32,413 nucleotides of DNA from Acidobacteriota bacterium (lineage in GTDB: Bacteria; Acidobacteriota; Blastocatellia; RBC074): NCBI GenBank assembly GCA_022072205.1, contig JAJVID010000052.1:1-32413 (forward strand). Direction: 5' to 3'. A model generated the notes under the pieces. That model had not been told where the DNA came from. It worked only from the letters and a program-made list of their open reading frames with translations, and searched no databases. Made by a program: the position numbers and the translations under genes. Positions 13,102 to 22,690 of this stretch are shown in pieces; the first letter of the stretch is position 1, and each line of letters starts with the position of its first letter.

Positions 13102-13935
13102 TTATTGAAAAATGTATCTCTCTATCGCTTCGGCTACGCCGTCTTCTTCATTCGACGAGGTCAGTTCAAATCCCATCTGCTTCAATTCGTCCTCGGCGTT
13201 GGCCATTACCACGCCCAGTCCCGCGTAACGAAGCATTGTCAGGTCGTTGTGGTTGTCGCCGACGGCCATGATCTCCTCGCGCCTGACACCGTGTTGTTGC
13301 GCGACCATCGCCAGGCTCGCGCCTTTCGAGGCTGTAACGCTCAGCGCGTCGAGGATCGTCAGATCAACCGAGCGATAGCGCGTTTTGAAAAGCTGAATCC
13401 GCTCGCCCATCTCGGCTTTCAAGCTGACTGCGAATTCTTCCATCGGGTCGCAGCGGCCTGAGAACATCATCTGGATCGGCGGATGATCAACGTATTCGAG
13501 CAGGTCTGAGACTTCGACGACCGAATCGCGATACTTGTCCAGATAACGATGCAGCGATTTGTTGCCTTCGGAGACGCCTTCCATAACCATCTTCCCCAAT
13601 CCATCGGGATCATCGCAACAGACCATATCCACCTCATATTCACGCCCAATGCCAATGATGGCGCGGGCGATTCCGGTGTCGAGCGGATGATAATCGAGCG
13701 TTTCCAGAGTCTCTATATTCTTGGTCAAAGCTCCGTTGTGCGAAACCAGCGGCACGTCCAGTTCGAGCTTTTGCACCAACTCTCTGGCGGAATTGAACCG
13801 GCGGCCGGTGACCAGCACGACTTGAACCCCTGATTGGCGCGCTCTGTTGATGGCCGCGGAGTTTCGGGGTGTGAGTTCTCCGCGAGGCGTGAGCAGCGTT
13901 CCGTCAATGTCCAGCGCGAGTAATTTGATCGGCAT
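13102..13935 (-). CDS. Cof-type HAD-superfamily phosphatase
   Basis: A 277-aa haloacid-dehalogenase hydrolase of the Cof/YidA subclass (cap C2B). Motif I is LDIDGTL with nucleophile Asp9 and Asp11, motif II is VTGR (42-45), motif III is Lys204, and motif IV is GDNHND at 226-231. Members dephosphorylate small sugar phosphates and other metabolites in the cytoplasm; the substrate cannot be predicted here. It is divergent from gmd with a 145-bp shared upstream region. The ribosome binding site is weak. Confidence 0.92.
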   Translation of the reverse strand: MPIKLLALDIDGTLLTPRGELTPRNSAAINRARQSGVQVVLVTGRRFNSARELVQKLELDVPLVSHNGALTKNIETLETLDYHPLDTGIARAIIGIGREYEVDMVCCDDPDGLGKMVMEGVSEGNKSLHRYLDKYRDSVVEVSDLLEYVDHPPIQMMFSGRCDPMEEFAVSLKAEMGERIQLFKTRYRSVDLTILDALSVTASKGASLAMVAQQHGVRREEIMAVGDNHNDLTMLRYAGLGVVMANAEDELKQMGFELTSSNEEDGVAEAIERYIFQ

Positions 13936-14080
13936 AAAACGAGCGGCAATCTAACACGCCGATTGCGCGCTTTCAAATTTCGCCTGCTTGCCGCGTTGGC
14001 GAAAACGAATGTAGTATTGCCACTCGCTTGTCTCGTCTTCCCCCAATAAACAAAATACCCTCGAAGGAATCTCTGGAAGC
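13936..14080. promoter_or_regulatory. Divergent intergenic region between the HAD gene and gmd
   Basis: The 145-bp gap must hold the promoters of both the leftward HAD-cyclophilin unit and the rightward gmd-fcl unit because the genes diverge. I cannot point to a confident -35/-10 pair. AAGGA at about 14064 and GGAAG right before the ATG are candidate ribosome binding sites for gmd. Confidence 0.5.
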
Positions 14081-16029
<1,949 letters not shown>

Positions 16030-16031
16030 CG

Positions 16032-16739
16032 CTAATTTGAAATTCCCCTGGGAGAGAATTTGCGCAGCGCCGCCGGGAAGATTCTGATCGTGCTTGGTGT
16101 GCGGACTTTGCCGTCAACGATGATTTCGCGCGCGGAAATCTGCTGCCCGTAAATATCCTTGTTCGCGACGTTGTCCTGTGTGATCACGGCGCCCTTCAAC
16201 TCCAACCCGGCGAAAAGCCCTCGGCTACGCGAGTACGAAACGATCTGTGATTTGAGCAGGACATCGGTTGAAACGTGAGTGTTGCGCCCGACCGGGCCTG
16301 CTGACACGGCGGCGCCCGCGCCAACCTCGAATTTATCTTTCAGCAAGCCGTCAACGCCCGATTTGTTCATCACCAGCAGAACCAGGTCAACCGCCTGTCC
16401 GCCGATTTGCAACCCGAAGCTGCCGCCTCCGATGGTGAAATACGCGGGAGATCCCCAAGAACCTTGCGCGCGGCGGCAACTGATCAATCCCTTGCCGTAT
16501 TGCCCGCCGACGATGAAGCCGCCTTTTTTGACCGAGGGAAAAACCGCGACGCAATGCGCGCGGTCGAGCAACTCCTGCGGGATTCCCTGGTCGGGAGCGG
16601 ACATCACTTCCTGGAAAGCGGCGGCGGCCTTACGCGCGCGGTCGCGTTCTTCGGCTTTGGAACCCTGAGCCGCCGAGCTTTGAATCGAAATCGTGAGGAC
16701 AAGAAGACAGACCGTGACGGTGACAGTTATTTGTTTCAT
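16032..16739 (-). CDS. Exported SYLF-domain (YSC84-like) protein
   Basis: A 235-aa protein with an N-terminal signal peptide ([18 protein letters not shown], cleavage likely after SAAQG) followed by one SYLF/Ysc84 domain. The domain shows [37 protein letters not shown] and [21 protein letters not shown]. The domain binds phospholipid in other systems; bacterial members are exported and of unknown job, perhaps in the envelope. GGAG lies 6 nt before the ATG at 16739 but directly against the ATG at 16745, so I prefer 16739. It stands alone, convergent with fcl, with a 192-bp upstream region shared with a divergent membrane-protein gene. Confidence 0.9.
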   Translation of the reverse strand: MKQITVTVTVCLLVLTISIQSSAAQGSKAEERDRARKAAAAFQEVMSAPDQGIPQELLDRAHCVAVFPSVKKGGFIVGGQYGKGLISCRRAQGSWGSPAYFTIGGGSFGLQIGGQAVDLVLLVMNKSGVDGLLKDKFEVGAGAAVSAGPVGRNTHVSTDVLLKSQIVSYSRSRGLFAGLELKGAVITQDNVANKDIYGQQISAREIIVDGKVRTPSTIRIFPAALRKFSPRGISN

Positions 16740-16937
16740 TGGCATCTCCGGTGAAAGTTATTCTGATAAGAGGCGCATCGGTATTTCTATCCTGAGCATT
16801 CCTGTTTTTCAAGCTCACGCAAAATAGCGTAAGATGTGAATGCCTGATTCAACCGTTATTTAGCCGCCATTTAAAGTCGGCCATCAAGACCGGGAACCCT
16901 GAAATCCGAGTTTGACAGAAGAATCCAAGCATCCTGC

Positions 16938-18305
16938 ATGAATTCATTCGATTCATTTACACTCGCGCCGATGTCAGCGGGCGACATCATTGATCGCGCC
17001 GTCAGGCTCTACAGGCGTAATTTTCTGGCGCTGTTGCGGATCGTGATCGCGCCGAGCCTGGTCGCGTACGCAGGTTCGATTCTCTGGTCAATCGGCTGGC
17101 GCAACGTTACTTTGTCAAGAGGTGACGAGCGGGTTGTCGTCACGGGGCTGATGATTTTGAGCGGTTCTTTGCTTTGGATGATCGGCAAGGCGGCGTTTTA
17201 TGCGGTGCTGGGCGGGTCGTCGCGCTCGCTGGTCGCGCACTTCTTCGAAGGCAAACCGATACTGGCGCGCGATGTTTACCGCGCGGTGCGCGAACGCGTC
17301 TGGTCGCTCATCGGCGCGACTTTGATGATCGGATTATTGATGCTGGGCGTCATGATGATCGCCTATTTCTTCATCACCATCATCGTTGCGATCTTCATGC
17401 TGGTGGCGGCCACGATCATCAAAGAGTTGCCCGGATGGATGCAGGCCACGGTCACACTGAGTTTCGGCGTTATAACCCTGGCTATCCTGGCCGGGGTTGC
17501 GCTGCTGGTATACAGCCGCATTGTCTACGTGCCGCAAATTCTGATGGTCGAAAACAAGGGAGTCTTCACTTCGATCAGCCGCAGCTTCGCCCTCGCCAGC
17601 GGCCAGCTTCGCCGCATCGCCGCGCTCTTTATTTTCTGGATCGTCGTTGGCTGGTCTGTGGTCTGGCTATTGCTTTTTCCGCTCGAATCATTCGCGTACT
17701 GGATGGACGTGGACATCACGCCGTTCAACACCAACGTGCCCGTCTGGTACAGCGTCGCGCAACAGACGGTCGCCCAGTTGAGCGAGATTCTGCTGATGCC
17801 GATTGCAATGCTCGGTTTTACGCTTCTTTACCTGGACAGCCGCGTTCGCAAAGAAGGTTTCGACGTCGAGTTGCTGGCCAACCGGACGCTCGCGCCGCCG
17901 CCGGAAGCGCCTCCGCTCTACCCGTTTGCGCCGCAGCAGGCTTTTTCGCATCAGCAGGCATACAGCTCGCGATCGTTTATGCCATCCATACTCGGACTCA
18001 ACGATTACAACCCCGCGCCAGCCAATCCAATTCCGGAGTCTTCCGCGCCGGTCAACGGAGTCAGCCCTGTCCCCGAGGCTGCGCGTGAGGAATACGGCGA
18101 GGAGATTAAGAAGCCAGTTGGATTCGCGCCGAGCGGCGCAGCGGCAAACAATCCTGACGCGCAGTCATTGGCTGCGGAAACAGCGTCGCGGGGAATTTCC
18201 GCCAGCGCTATCAAGACTGAAGCCGTTCGGAAAAACTGCCAGTGGTGCGGCGCTGAGCGAAATGTCGAAGATCGTTTTTGCAGGGTCTGCGGCTCGGTCT
18301 TTTAG
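16938..18305 (+). CDS. Multi-pass membrane protein with C-terminal zinc ribbon
   Basis: A 455-aa protein without a firm family name. Residues 1-300 hold about six hydrophobic segments arranged like the glycerophosphodiester phosphodiesterase membrane domain / YciC-like proteins. The N-terminal pattern SAGDIIDRAVRLYRRNF is typical of that group. Residues 300-430 form a Pro/Ala-rich disordered linker. The last 22 residues are a small zinc ribbon (C434-x2-C437 ... C448-x2-C451), which should face the cytoplasm. It is the first gene of a tight three-gene unit with DUF4129 and DUF4350 proteins (17 and 5 bp gaps). A role in envelope assembly is a guess from neighbours. The start has only a weak ribosome binding site; the ATG 11 codons downstream is an alternative. 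Confidence 0.75.
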   Translation: MNSFDSFTLAPMSAGDIIDRAVRLYRRNFLALLRIVIAPSLVAYAGSILWSIGWRNVTLSRGDERVVVTGLMILSGSLLWMIGKAAFYAVLGGSSRSLVAHFFEGKPILARDVYRAVRERVWSLIGATLMIGLLMLGVMMIAYFFITIIVAIFMLVAATIIKELPGWMQATVTLSFGVITLAILAGVALLVYSRIVYVPQILMVENKGVFTSISRSFALASGQLRRIAALFIFWIVVGWSVVWLLLFPLESFAYWMDVDITPFNTNVPVWYSVAQQTVAQLSEILLMPIAMLGFTLLYLDSRVRKEGFDVELLANRTLAPPPEAPPLYPFAPQQAFSHQQAYSSRSFMPSILGLNDYNPAPANPIPESSAPVNGVSPVPEAAREEYGEEIKKPVGFAPSGAAANNPDAQSLAAETASRGISASAIKTEAVRKNCQWCGAERNVEDRFCRVCGSVF

Positions 18306-18322
18306 TTTCGGTCGGTCAGTAG

Positions 18323-19426
18323 ATGACAGGAATGAACTCTCGACAATTCAAAAAGAGCGCGGGCGTGAGAGCGTGGGAACGCGGAGAAAACATTCTCACC
18401 GGCTTCCCGCTTTGCCTCGCAATCATATTTTTCGCTCTCCAATCCGCCACGCCCGCATTAGCCCAGGGCCTTTCGACTGTTGACGATTACGCGAGCCGTC
18501 TCAACCGGGCTGTGCAGGCGGTGAACGAAGTGATCAAACAGGAGAACCCCGCTCCTGAGCTTGCGATCAGGATGAATGCGATTAAACGCCTGTTGCCCGC
18601 CAGCGAGGAGGTCGAATTCAACGGCTCGGTAATTCACGTTGACAACGCCTGGTTGCACGAAGACCTGAACAATGTCATCGAGAACGCGCGAGGTGACATC
18701 GAACAACGCCATTCGATGCTGAGCGAAATTTCGGACCGCCTGGCCAATCTCCAGCGAAGCGTAAAGGAATCTCAAAACACGAAGGTGCAGGCGTCGCAGG
18801 ATCAACGCGCGCGACTTGACAACATCCTCGCCCGCTCGGAATACCAGCCTGAAGAGAAGCGCGAATCAACGCTGCAAAGGTGGGGCAGGAAAATAAAAAA
18901 TTTCATTCTTCGCCTGCTGGAAAGAATCTTCGGCGGGTCTTCCGCGCGCACGCCACAGACAGGTGGCGCCGGATTAGTCGCGGTCTTCCGAATTCTGATC
19001 TTTCTGGCTGTGATCGCGGCGCTGATATTCGGGGCGGTCAAACTCGCGCTGCGTCTGGAACGCCGCAGGAGGCCCGAAGAGGAGGTGGAAGCGCGAGAAG
19101 TGCTGGGCGAAGAAATCGCGGAAGACGTGACCGCCGCTGATCTATTCGCCAACGCCTCCGAACTGGCTCAGCAGGGAGAATACCGCAAGGCGATCCGCCG
19201 GGTTTACATCGCGCTGCTGTGCGACCTGGAACATCGTGGCAAATTACGCTTGAGTCGCTCGAAGACCAACCGCGACTATATGGACGCGATGCGCTCGGAG
19301 CCGCAGATGTATCCCGCGTTTTCCTCGATGACCAGCGCCTTTGAACACGTCTGGTATGGGCAGGATCGCGCCACAGCGGAAGAGTTCAGGAATTTCGCAG
19401 CGCTTTACGAGGAGACGGTCAGATAG
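18323..19426 (+). CDS. DUF4129-domain membrane protein
   Basis: A 367-aa protein. An N-terminal signal or anchor lies at 24-48, ending ATPALAQG. A helical, probably periplasmic region spans 50-190 with a coiled-coil-like stretch at 115-165, a second membrane helix lies at 217-243, and a C-terminal cytoplasmic DUF4129 domain covers about 280-367 (AQQGEYRKAIRRVYIALL, LSRSKTNRDYM, FEHVWYGQDRATAEEF). In other bacteria DUF4129 proteins sit with MoxR ATPases, DUF58 and transglutaminase-like proteins; function is unproven. The first ATG (18323) and a second three codons on are both possible. It is co-transcribed with its neighbours. Confidence 0.88.
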   Translation: MTGMNSRQFKKSAGVRAWERGENILTGFPLCLAIIFFALQSATPALAQGLSTVDDYASRLNRAVQAVNEVIKQENPAPELAIRMNAIKRLLPASEEVEFNGSVIHVDNAWLHEDLNNVIENARGDIEQRHSMLSEISDRLANLQRSVKESQNTKVQASQDQRARLDNILARSEYQPEEKRESTLQRWGRKIKNFILRLLERIFGGSSARTPQTGGAGLVAVFRILIFLAVIAALIFGAVKLALRLERRRRPEEEVEAREVLGEEIAEDVTAADLFANASELAQQGEYRKAIRRVYIALLCDLEHRGKLRLSRSKTNRDYMDAMRSEPQMYPAFSSMTSAFEHVWYGQDRATAEEFRNFAALYEETVR

Positions 19427-19431
19427 ATTCT

Positions 19432-20910
19432 ATGCGTCGTTATTTCGGAATCATCGCGACAACTGTCATCGTAATCGCCGTGATCATAGCAATGAGCGCG
19501 GCGGGCAACATCGAATTCGACCGGCCTTTTGAAAATGAGCTTGCGCCGAATCGCTCCAGCTACAATTCGGGACCGACCGGGACGCGCGCGCTTTATCAGT
19601 TGCTCGAAGAATTGGGAATGCCCGTATCGCGGTGGCGAAATAATTACTCATCGCTGAATGCCGAGGCCAAAGACGCAACGCTGGTCATCGTCGGCCCGTT
19701 TCTGGCTGGCCAAAGGCTTTCCGATGAGGAAGCCAGTGCGCTGCAAAATTGGGTGTCGGGCGGAGGGCGCGCTCTGATCATCAGCCGGTTTCCGATTGAG
19801 CAGTTCGGAGACCCGGTGATCCACGCGAAAGAGCCTGAGAAATTACCCGCCTGGGATGCCCCTCCTGAACAATTCATTGACGAGAAAAGCGACGAATTGA
19901 TCGTTCAGCCGACCGAACTGACCCGAAATGTTCGCGGACTGGCTCTCTCCGGCTTTGCGTCACGAATGAAATTCTATCCCCCACAGCCAGCGGCTGATTC
20001 GGGCGAAACAAAACTCGAAGAAGTCGCGCCGCGCATCGAATCTTCTCCGCCCCCGCCGAAACCGGAGCCGACGCCGGAAACCGATAAAAAGGATCAACGG
20101 TCAAACACAAGCGATCAATCCGGCGTGGAGATTTCGCCCACGCCGGAGACCGCCGTCGAAACCGGCGCTGAAACGTCTTCCGGAATTCCGGCGAAAAATG
20201 AGGATGCGGGCGAGGATGACGATGACTATTCACTGGCGATGCTCTACGCTCCGGTTATTCATCTCGGCGACAAAGACGGGGCCGCGCTTGCGGATTTCAC
20301 CTATGACAAAGGACGCGTTATCTTCCTTTCCGATCCGTTTGTGGCCGCCAACAATGGCATAGCTCGCGGCGCCAACCTGACGCTGATCATGAACATTCTG
20401 CGTTCGATGGGCGCGCCGAACCGGAAGATTTTCTTCGACGAGTTCCATCACGGATACCGAAGCGGGGGCAATCCGCTGGTCAATTACTTTCGCGGCACGC
20501 CCGTTCCCTGGCTGCTGCTGCAAGGATTCCTGCTCAGTCTGCTGATTCTTTACACGTATGGCCGGCGCTTCGCCCGTCCGCTGCCATTGCCGCAGGTTGA
20601 CCGCCATTCACCTTTGGAGTTCGTCGGCTCAATGGCCAATTTGCAGCAGGCTGCGCAGGCGCGTGAGTTGGCGCTGGAAAGCATCTACCCGCGATTCAAA
20701 GCGCGCCTTTGTCGCAGGCTCGGCCTCTCATCACGCGCGCAGAAGGAAGAGATCATCGCCAGCGCACGCCGCCGCCGATTCCCGATTTCCGAGATTGAAT
20801 TGCGTCAGACATTGACCGATGCGGAGATGACTCTGGCGGGGGAAAAGATTGACGACGCCCGGCTGAGCGCTCTGGTAGCGAGGATGCGGCGCATCATCTC
20901 GCAAATATAG
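19432..20910 (+). CDS. DUF4350-domain membrane protein
   Basis: A 492-aa protein anchored by an N-terminal helix (4-24). A DUF4350 domain follows (about 36-120: SSYNSGPTGTRALYQLLEEL, VIVGPFL, NWVSGGGRALIIS), which resembles a glutamine-amidotransferase/ThuA-like fold and probably lies outside the membrane. A Pro/Glu-rich low-complexity insert spans about 190-265. The domain resumes with VIFLSDPF and FFDEFHHGYRSGG (334-346), then a second helix (about 360-376) and a cytoplasmic helical tail with HSPLEFVGSMANLQQAAQARELALESIYPR. It starts 5 bp after the DUF4129 stop. In related genomes a MoxR ATPase and DUF58 protein usually come next; here the unit stops at 20910. Confidence 0.88.
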   Translation: MRRYFGIIATTVIVIAVIIAMSAAGNIEFDRPFENELAPNRSSYNSGPTGTRALYQLLEELGMPVSRWRNNYSSLNAEAKDATLVIVGPFLAGQRLSDEEASALQNWVSGGGRALIISRFPIEQFGDPVIHAKEPEKLPAWDAPPEQFIDEKSDELIVQPTELTRNVRGLALSGFASRMKFYPPQPAADSGETKLEEVAPRIESSPPPPKPEPTPETDKKDQRSNTSDQSGVEISPTPETAVETGAETSSGIPAKNEDAGEDDDDYSLAMLYAPVIHLGDKDGAALADFTYDKGRVIFLSDPFVAANNGIARGANLTLIMNILRSMGAPNRKIFFDEFHHGYRSGGNPLVNYFRGTPVPWLLLQGFLLSLLILYTYGRRFARPLPLPQVDRHSPLEFVGSMANLQQAAQARELALESIYPRFKARLCRRLGLSSRAQKEEIIASARRRRFPISEIELRQTLTDAEMTLAGEKIDDARLSALVARMRRIISQI

Positions 20911-20981
20911 ACCCTGAGAAAACTCGAGTTTAGACGAACTCCGTTACGGAAAGGTTAGGAATTGCCGTAGAAGGGGCAGGA

Positions 20982-21013
20982 TCACGACTTGGAAAGTTCA
21001 CGACTTGGAAGGT
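20982..21013. repeat. Tandem duplication of a 16-bp unit
   Basis: TCACGACTTGGAAAGT (20982-20997) is followed directly by TCACGACTTGGAAGGT (20998-21013), 15 of 16 identical. It sits at the left side of the degraded region and may be a scar of an insertion event or part of a mobile-element end. Confidence 0.7.
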
Positions 21014-21141
21014 TATCTGCTGAGAGAGCAAGATAGCGATTGGCCGAGTTGCCGGCTCCGATCACCTCAGCCGATATGCGAGCGGACTGGTGTTGTGCGA
21101 GAACAAGACTTTGGCAAGGAACCTACGCGCAACACATCTGA

Positions 21142-21306
21142 CCGGAAGGGGAAGAGATCACGCGGCGGGCAACGCGCGCCGGAGTCTTTGAGACCGGGTG
21201 GTCGAGCGCGGAGTTGATGCGAACGCACCGCGCTCTGGTCGCAGCGGATCATCGTGGGCGTGAGCGCGAAGTGATCAGCCTGGATTGGACGCAGGCGCAT
21301 CATCGG
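21142..21306 (+). pseudogene. Probable transposase remnant (DDE/IS701-like)
   Basis: A short open stretch without a start reads EEITRRATRAGVFETGW and, further on, REVISLDWTQAHHR, ending abruptly at about 21306. The last piece recalls the 'SLDWTxxHHERGPKIYG' segment I associate with IS701-like transposases. The frame is closed upstream by TGA at 21139. If right, only about 55 codons of the original gene remain, and its broken end abuts the truncated 3' end of the mug pseudogene. Similarity is from memory of the family and modest; no terminal inverted repeats were found. Confidence 0.35.
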
Positions 21307-21780
21307 CCCTCGGCGTTCGCGCCCCGCTCACATACTCCTCGTTCGATAACTCCGAAGCCGAGGCCGTCGCGCGCGCGACCAGATAGGTGATGCCGTAGCC
21401 GCGCTCGATCAACTCGCGATCTTCAGAAGGCGCAAGCAGCCGGTCGTTAAATCCTGCCCTGAATAAAGCGGGCTAAATCAGACCACGCAACATTGGTACA
21501 GAGAGACCAACCGCAGAGGGGTCGCAGAGGAACGCAGAGAACGATCCAGACAGGTCTTTCCCCTGCGTACCTCTGCGCACTCTGTGGTTGGTTGTACCAA
21601 TCTTCGCTGTTCCGATTTGGAACCGATTGCCGGGCCGGGCGAAGTGATACCCCACCGCCGCCGTATACAATCCCGGATTGATTCCGCAGAAGACCAGTCG
21701 CAATCCGTGCGCGATCACGTCCAGCACAGTTTTCCCGCGGCGGCGAGCAGTTCCTGGTTTGATGGTTTGCGATCAGGCAT
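21307..21780 (-). pseudogene. mug: Disrupted mismatch-specific uracil/thymine DNA glycosylase
   Basis: Three pieces of a Mug/TDG-type base-excision-repair enzyme can be read on the minus strand. From ATG 21780 the frame reads MPDRKPSNQELLAAAGK. One base is then missing in an A-run (about 21729-21734), after which VLDVIAHGLRLVFCGINPGL and AAVGYHFARPGNRF follow in another frame; GINPG is the catalytic-site motif. At about 21618 a repeat element of some 140 bp interrupts the gene. It resumes at about 21468 with PALFRAGFNDRLLAPSED, then LIERGYGITYLVARATA and SNEEYVSGAR. It ends near 21307, so the last third of the protein is gone. The residue before PALF reads as a stop (TAG) where the family has Trp. 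The ATG overlaps the stop of the DUF4186 gene by eight bases, showing an ancestral two-gene operon. Confidence 0.85.
21493..21600. repeat. Inverted repeat of CGCAGAG units inserted in mug
   Basis: The left part (21493-21540) starts TTGGTACA and carries three CGCAGAG units at 8-12 bp steps. The right part (21562-21600) is its imperfect reverse complement ending TGTACCAA. The tips TTGGTACA/TGTACCAA and the ACCAACC/GGTTGGT steps pair fully, with a bulge of about five bases in the left arm. It has no coding content. Its build parallels the element at 7137-7291, and here its position inside a recognisable gene shows that such elements insert. Confidence 0.8.
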
Positions 21781-22183
21781 TGTGTGACGCCTCCGCTGAA
21801 GAGCGGGGCAAATCGTTGCCGCCTGCCGCCATTTGAGCCTGCCGCGCGAGCCACCGTTCGATCACGCCCAACGCGTAGCGTTTTTCATCTTTCCGCAACT
21901 CGCGGCCTTTCGGAATGCCGTGCCACTTTTGCAGACAGCCGCGACAGCAGGTTGCAGTCGCGTGCTGCGCGATGAAGACCGGATGGTTGCGCATCGGCGT
22001 CTGCCGCCCGTCGTTCGGCGGGTTCGCGGGAGCCAGTCGCTGCTCGATAAAACCGGCGGCATGTTCCAGAATTATCGCCAGGCCCTTGCCGAGCAGGTAA
22101 TCGAGTTCTTTGCCTTCGAGCCGGAACTGGCGGCGAAATGACGATTGATCCAGAGCCTGAAAAAGTTGATCGAAGTCTCGCAT
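21773..22183 (-). CDS. DUF4186 family protein
   Basis: A 136-aa cytoplasmic protein with the features of the DUF4186 family: LDQSSFRRQFRL near the start, ILEHAAGFIEQRLAPANPPNDG, QTPMRNHPVFIAQHATAT followed by CCRGCLQKWHGIP. The Cys and His residues in the latter part suggest a metal site, but no function is established. I chose ATG 22183 since the family begins about here and a TATAAT lies immediately upstream; the open frame continues 15 codons further but across that promoter. Its stop overlaps the start of the broken mug gene (ATGCCTGA), so it once shared an operon with a DNA repair enzyme. Confidence 0.85.
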   Translation of the reverse strand: MRDFDQLFQALDQSSFRRQFRLEGKELDYLLGKGLAIILEHAAGFIEQRLAPANPPNDGRQTPMRNHPVFIAQHATATCCRGCLQKWHGIPKGRELRKDEKRYALGVIERWLARQAQMAAGGNDLPRSSAEASHNA

Positions 22184-22195
22184 ACGGGGATTATA
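22184..22195 (-). promoter_or_regulatory. Extended -10 promoter of a probably leaderless DUF4186 mRNA
   Basis: On the minus strand TGGTATAAT ends six bases before the ATG at 22183. A perfect TATAAT with the TG extension at this distance would place the transcription start on or next to the A of the ATG. There is no Shine-Dalgarno sequence. No good -35 box is visible, as expected for extended -10 promoters. Confidence 0.55.
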
Positions 22196-22690
22196 CCAAC
22201 CGTGCGCGCCTCGGCTGCGACTTGGCATTCTTTTCCTGCCCTCGCGCGTGTTCGGCGCGCTCCAGCCTTATGTGTTCCAGCAAGATTTGAATAAGTTGTA
22301 ACTGCTTCGATCCGCAAGGTAGCGCTTACCATAAAATAACGATCAATGTGTGGTATTGATCAATCACCTGGTATGGGGATTGATATCCTGATCCGGGAAG
22401 GGCTTTTGCTTGTCAGACGCTTAAAACTGACTTGGTTATGTGATGTGATGATAATTGTCGTTTATTGCGCGCGATTCGACTGTCAGCTCTGATTGAGCTT
22501 ACTCCCTGGCGTTGGCGCGTTCCATAGCCTTTTCTGATTATATTTGTTTGGTGATGGTATCTGCGTCAACTTCTGCTCTGTAGTCTTGAGATCGCACTGG
22601 ATTTCGCGCCAGCGCTTTCATCACAAGGTTGAGCGTTACTGATGGCAAATAGTTATCTTGATTCAACAGTAAGATGAGGAGGGAGGAGCT
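22196..22690. other. Non-coding AT-richer region upstream of the OmpA-like gene
   Basis: About 495 bp without a credible gene and noticeably richer in A/T than its surroundings. It contains the palindromic GATCAATGTGTGGTATTGATC (22341-22361) and, overlapping, the perfect 10-bp palindrome ATTGATCAAT (22355-22364), possible operator sequence. The 3' end holds a strong ribosome binding site for the next gene (GAGGAGGGAGGAG just before 22691). Otherwise I see nothing readable. Confidence 0.5.

Noticed and set aside
21005..21217. A 70-codon plus-strand open frame in the degraded region
   Set aside because: No ribosome binding site and low-quality composition; the transposase-like reading is in a different frame.
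21447..21854. A 135-codon minus-strand open frame across the mug region
   Set aside because: It runs out of frame through DUF4186, the mug fragments and the repeat element, so it is a chance frame over a pseudogene.
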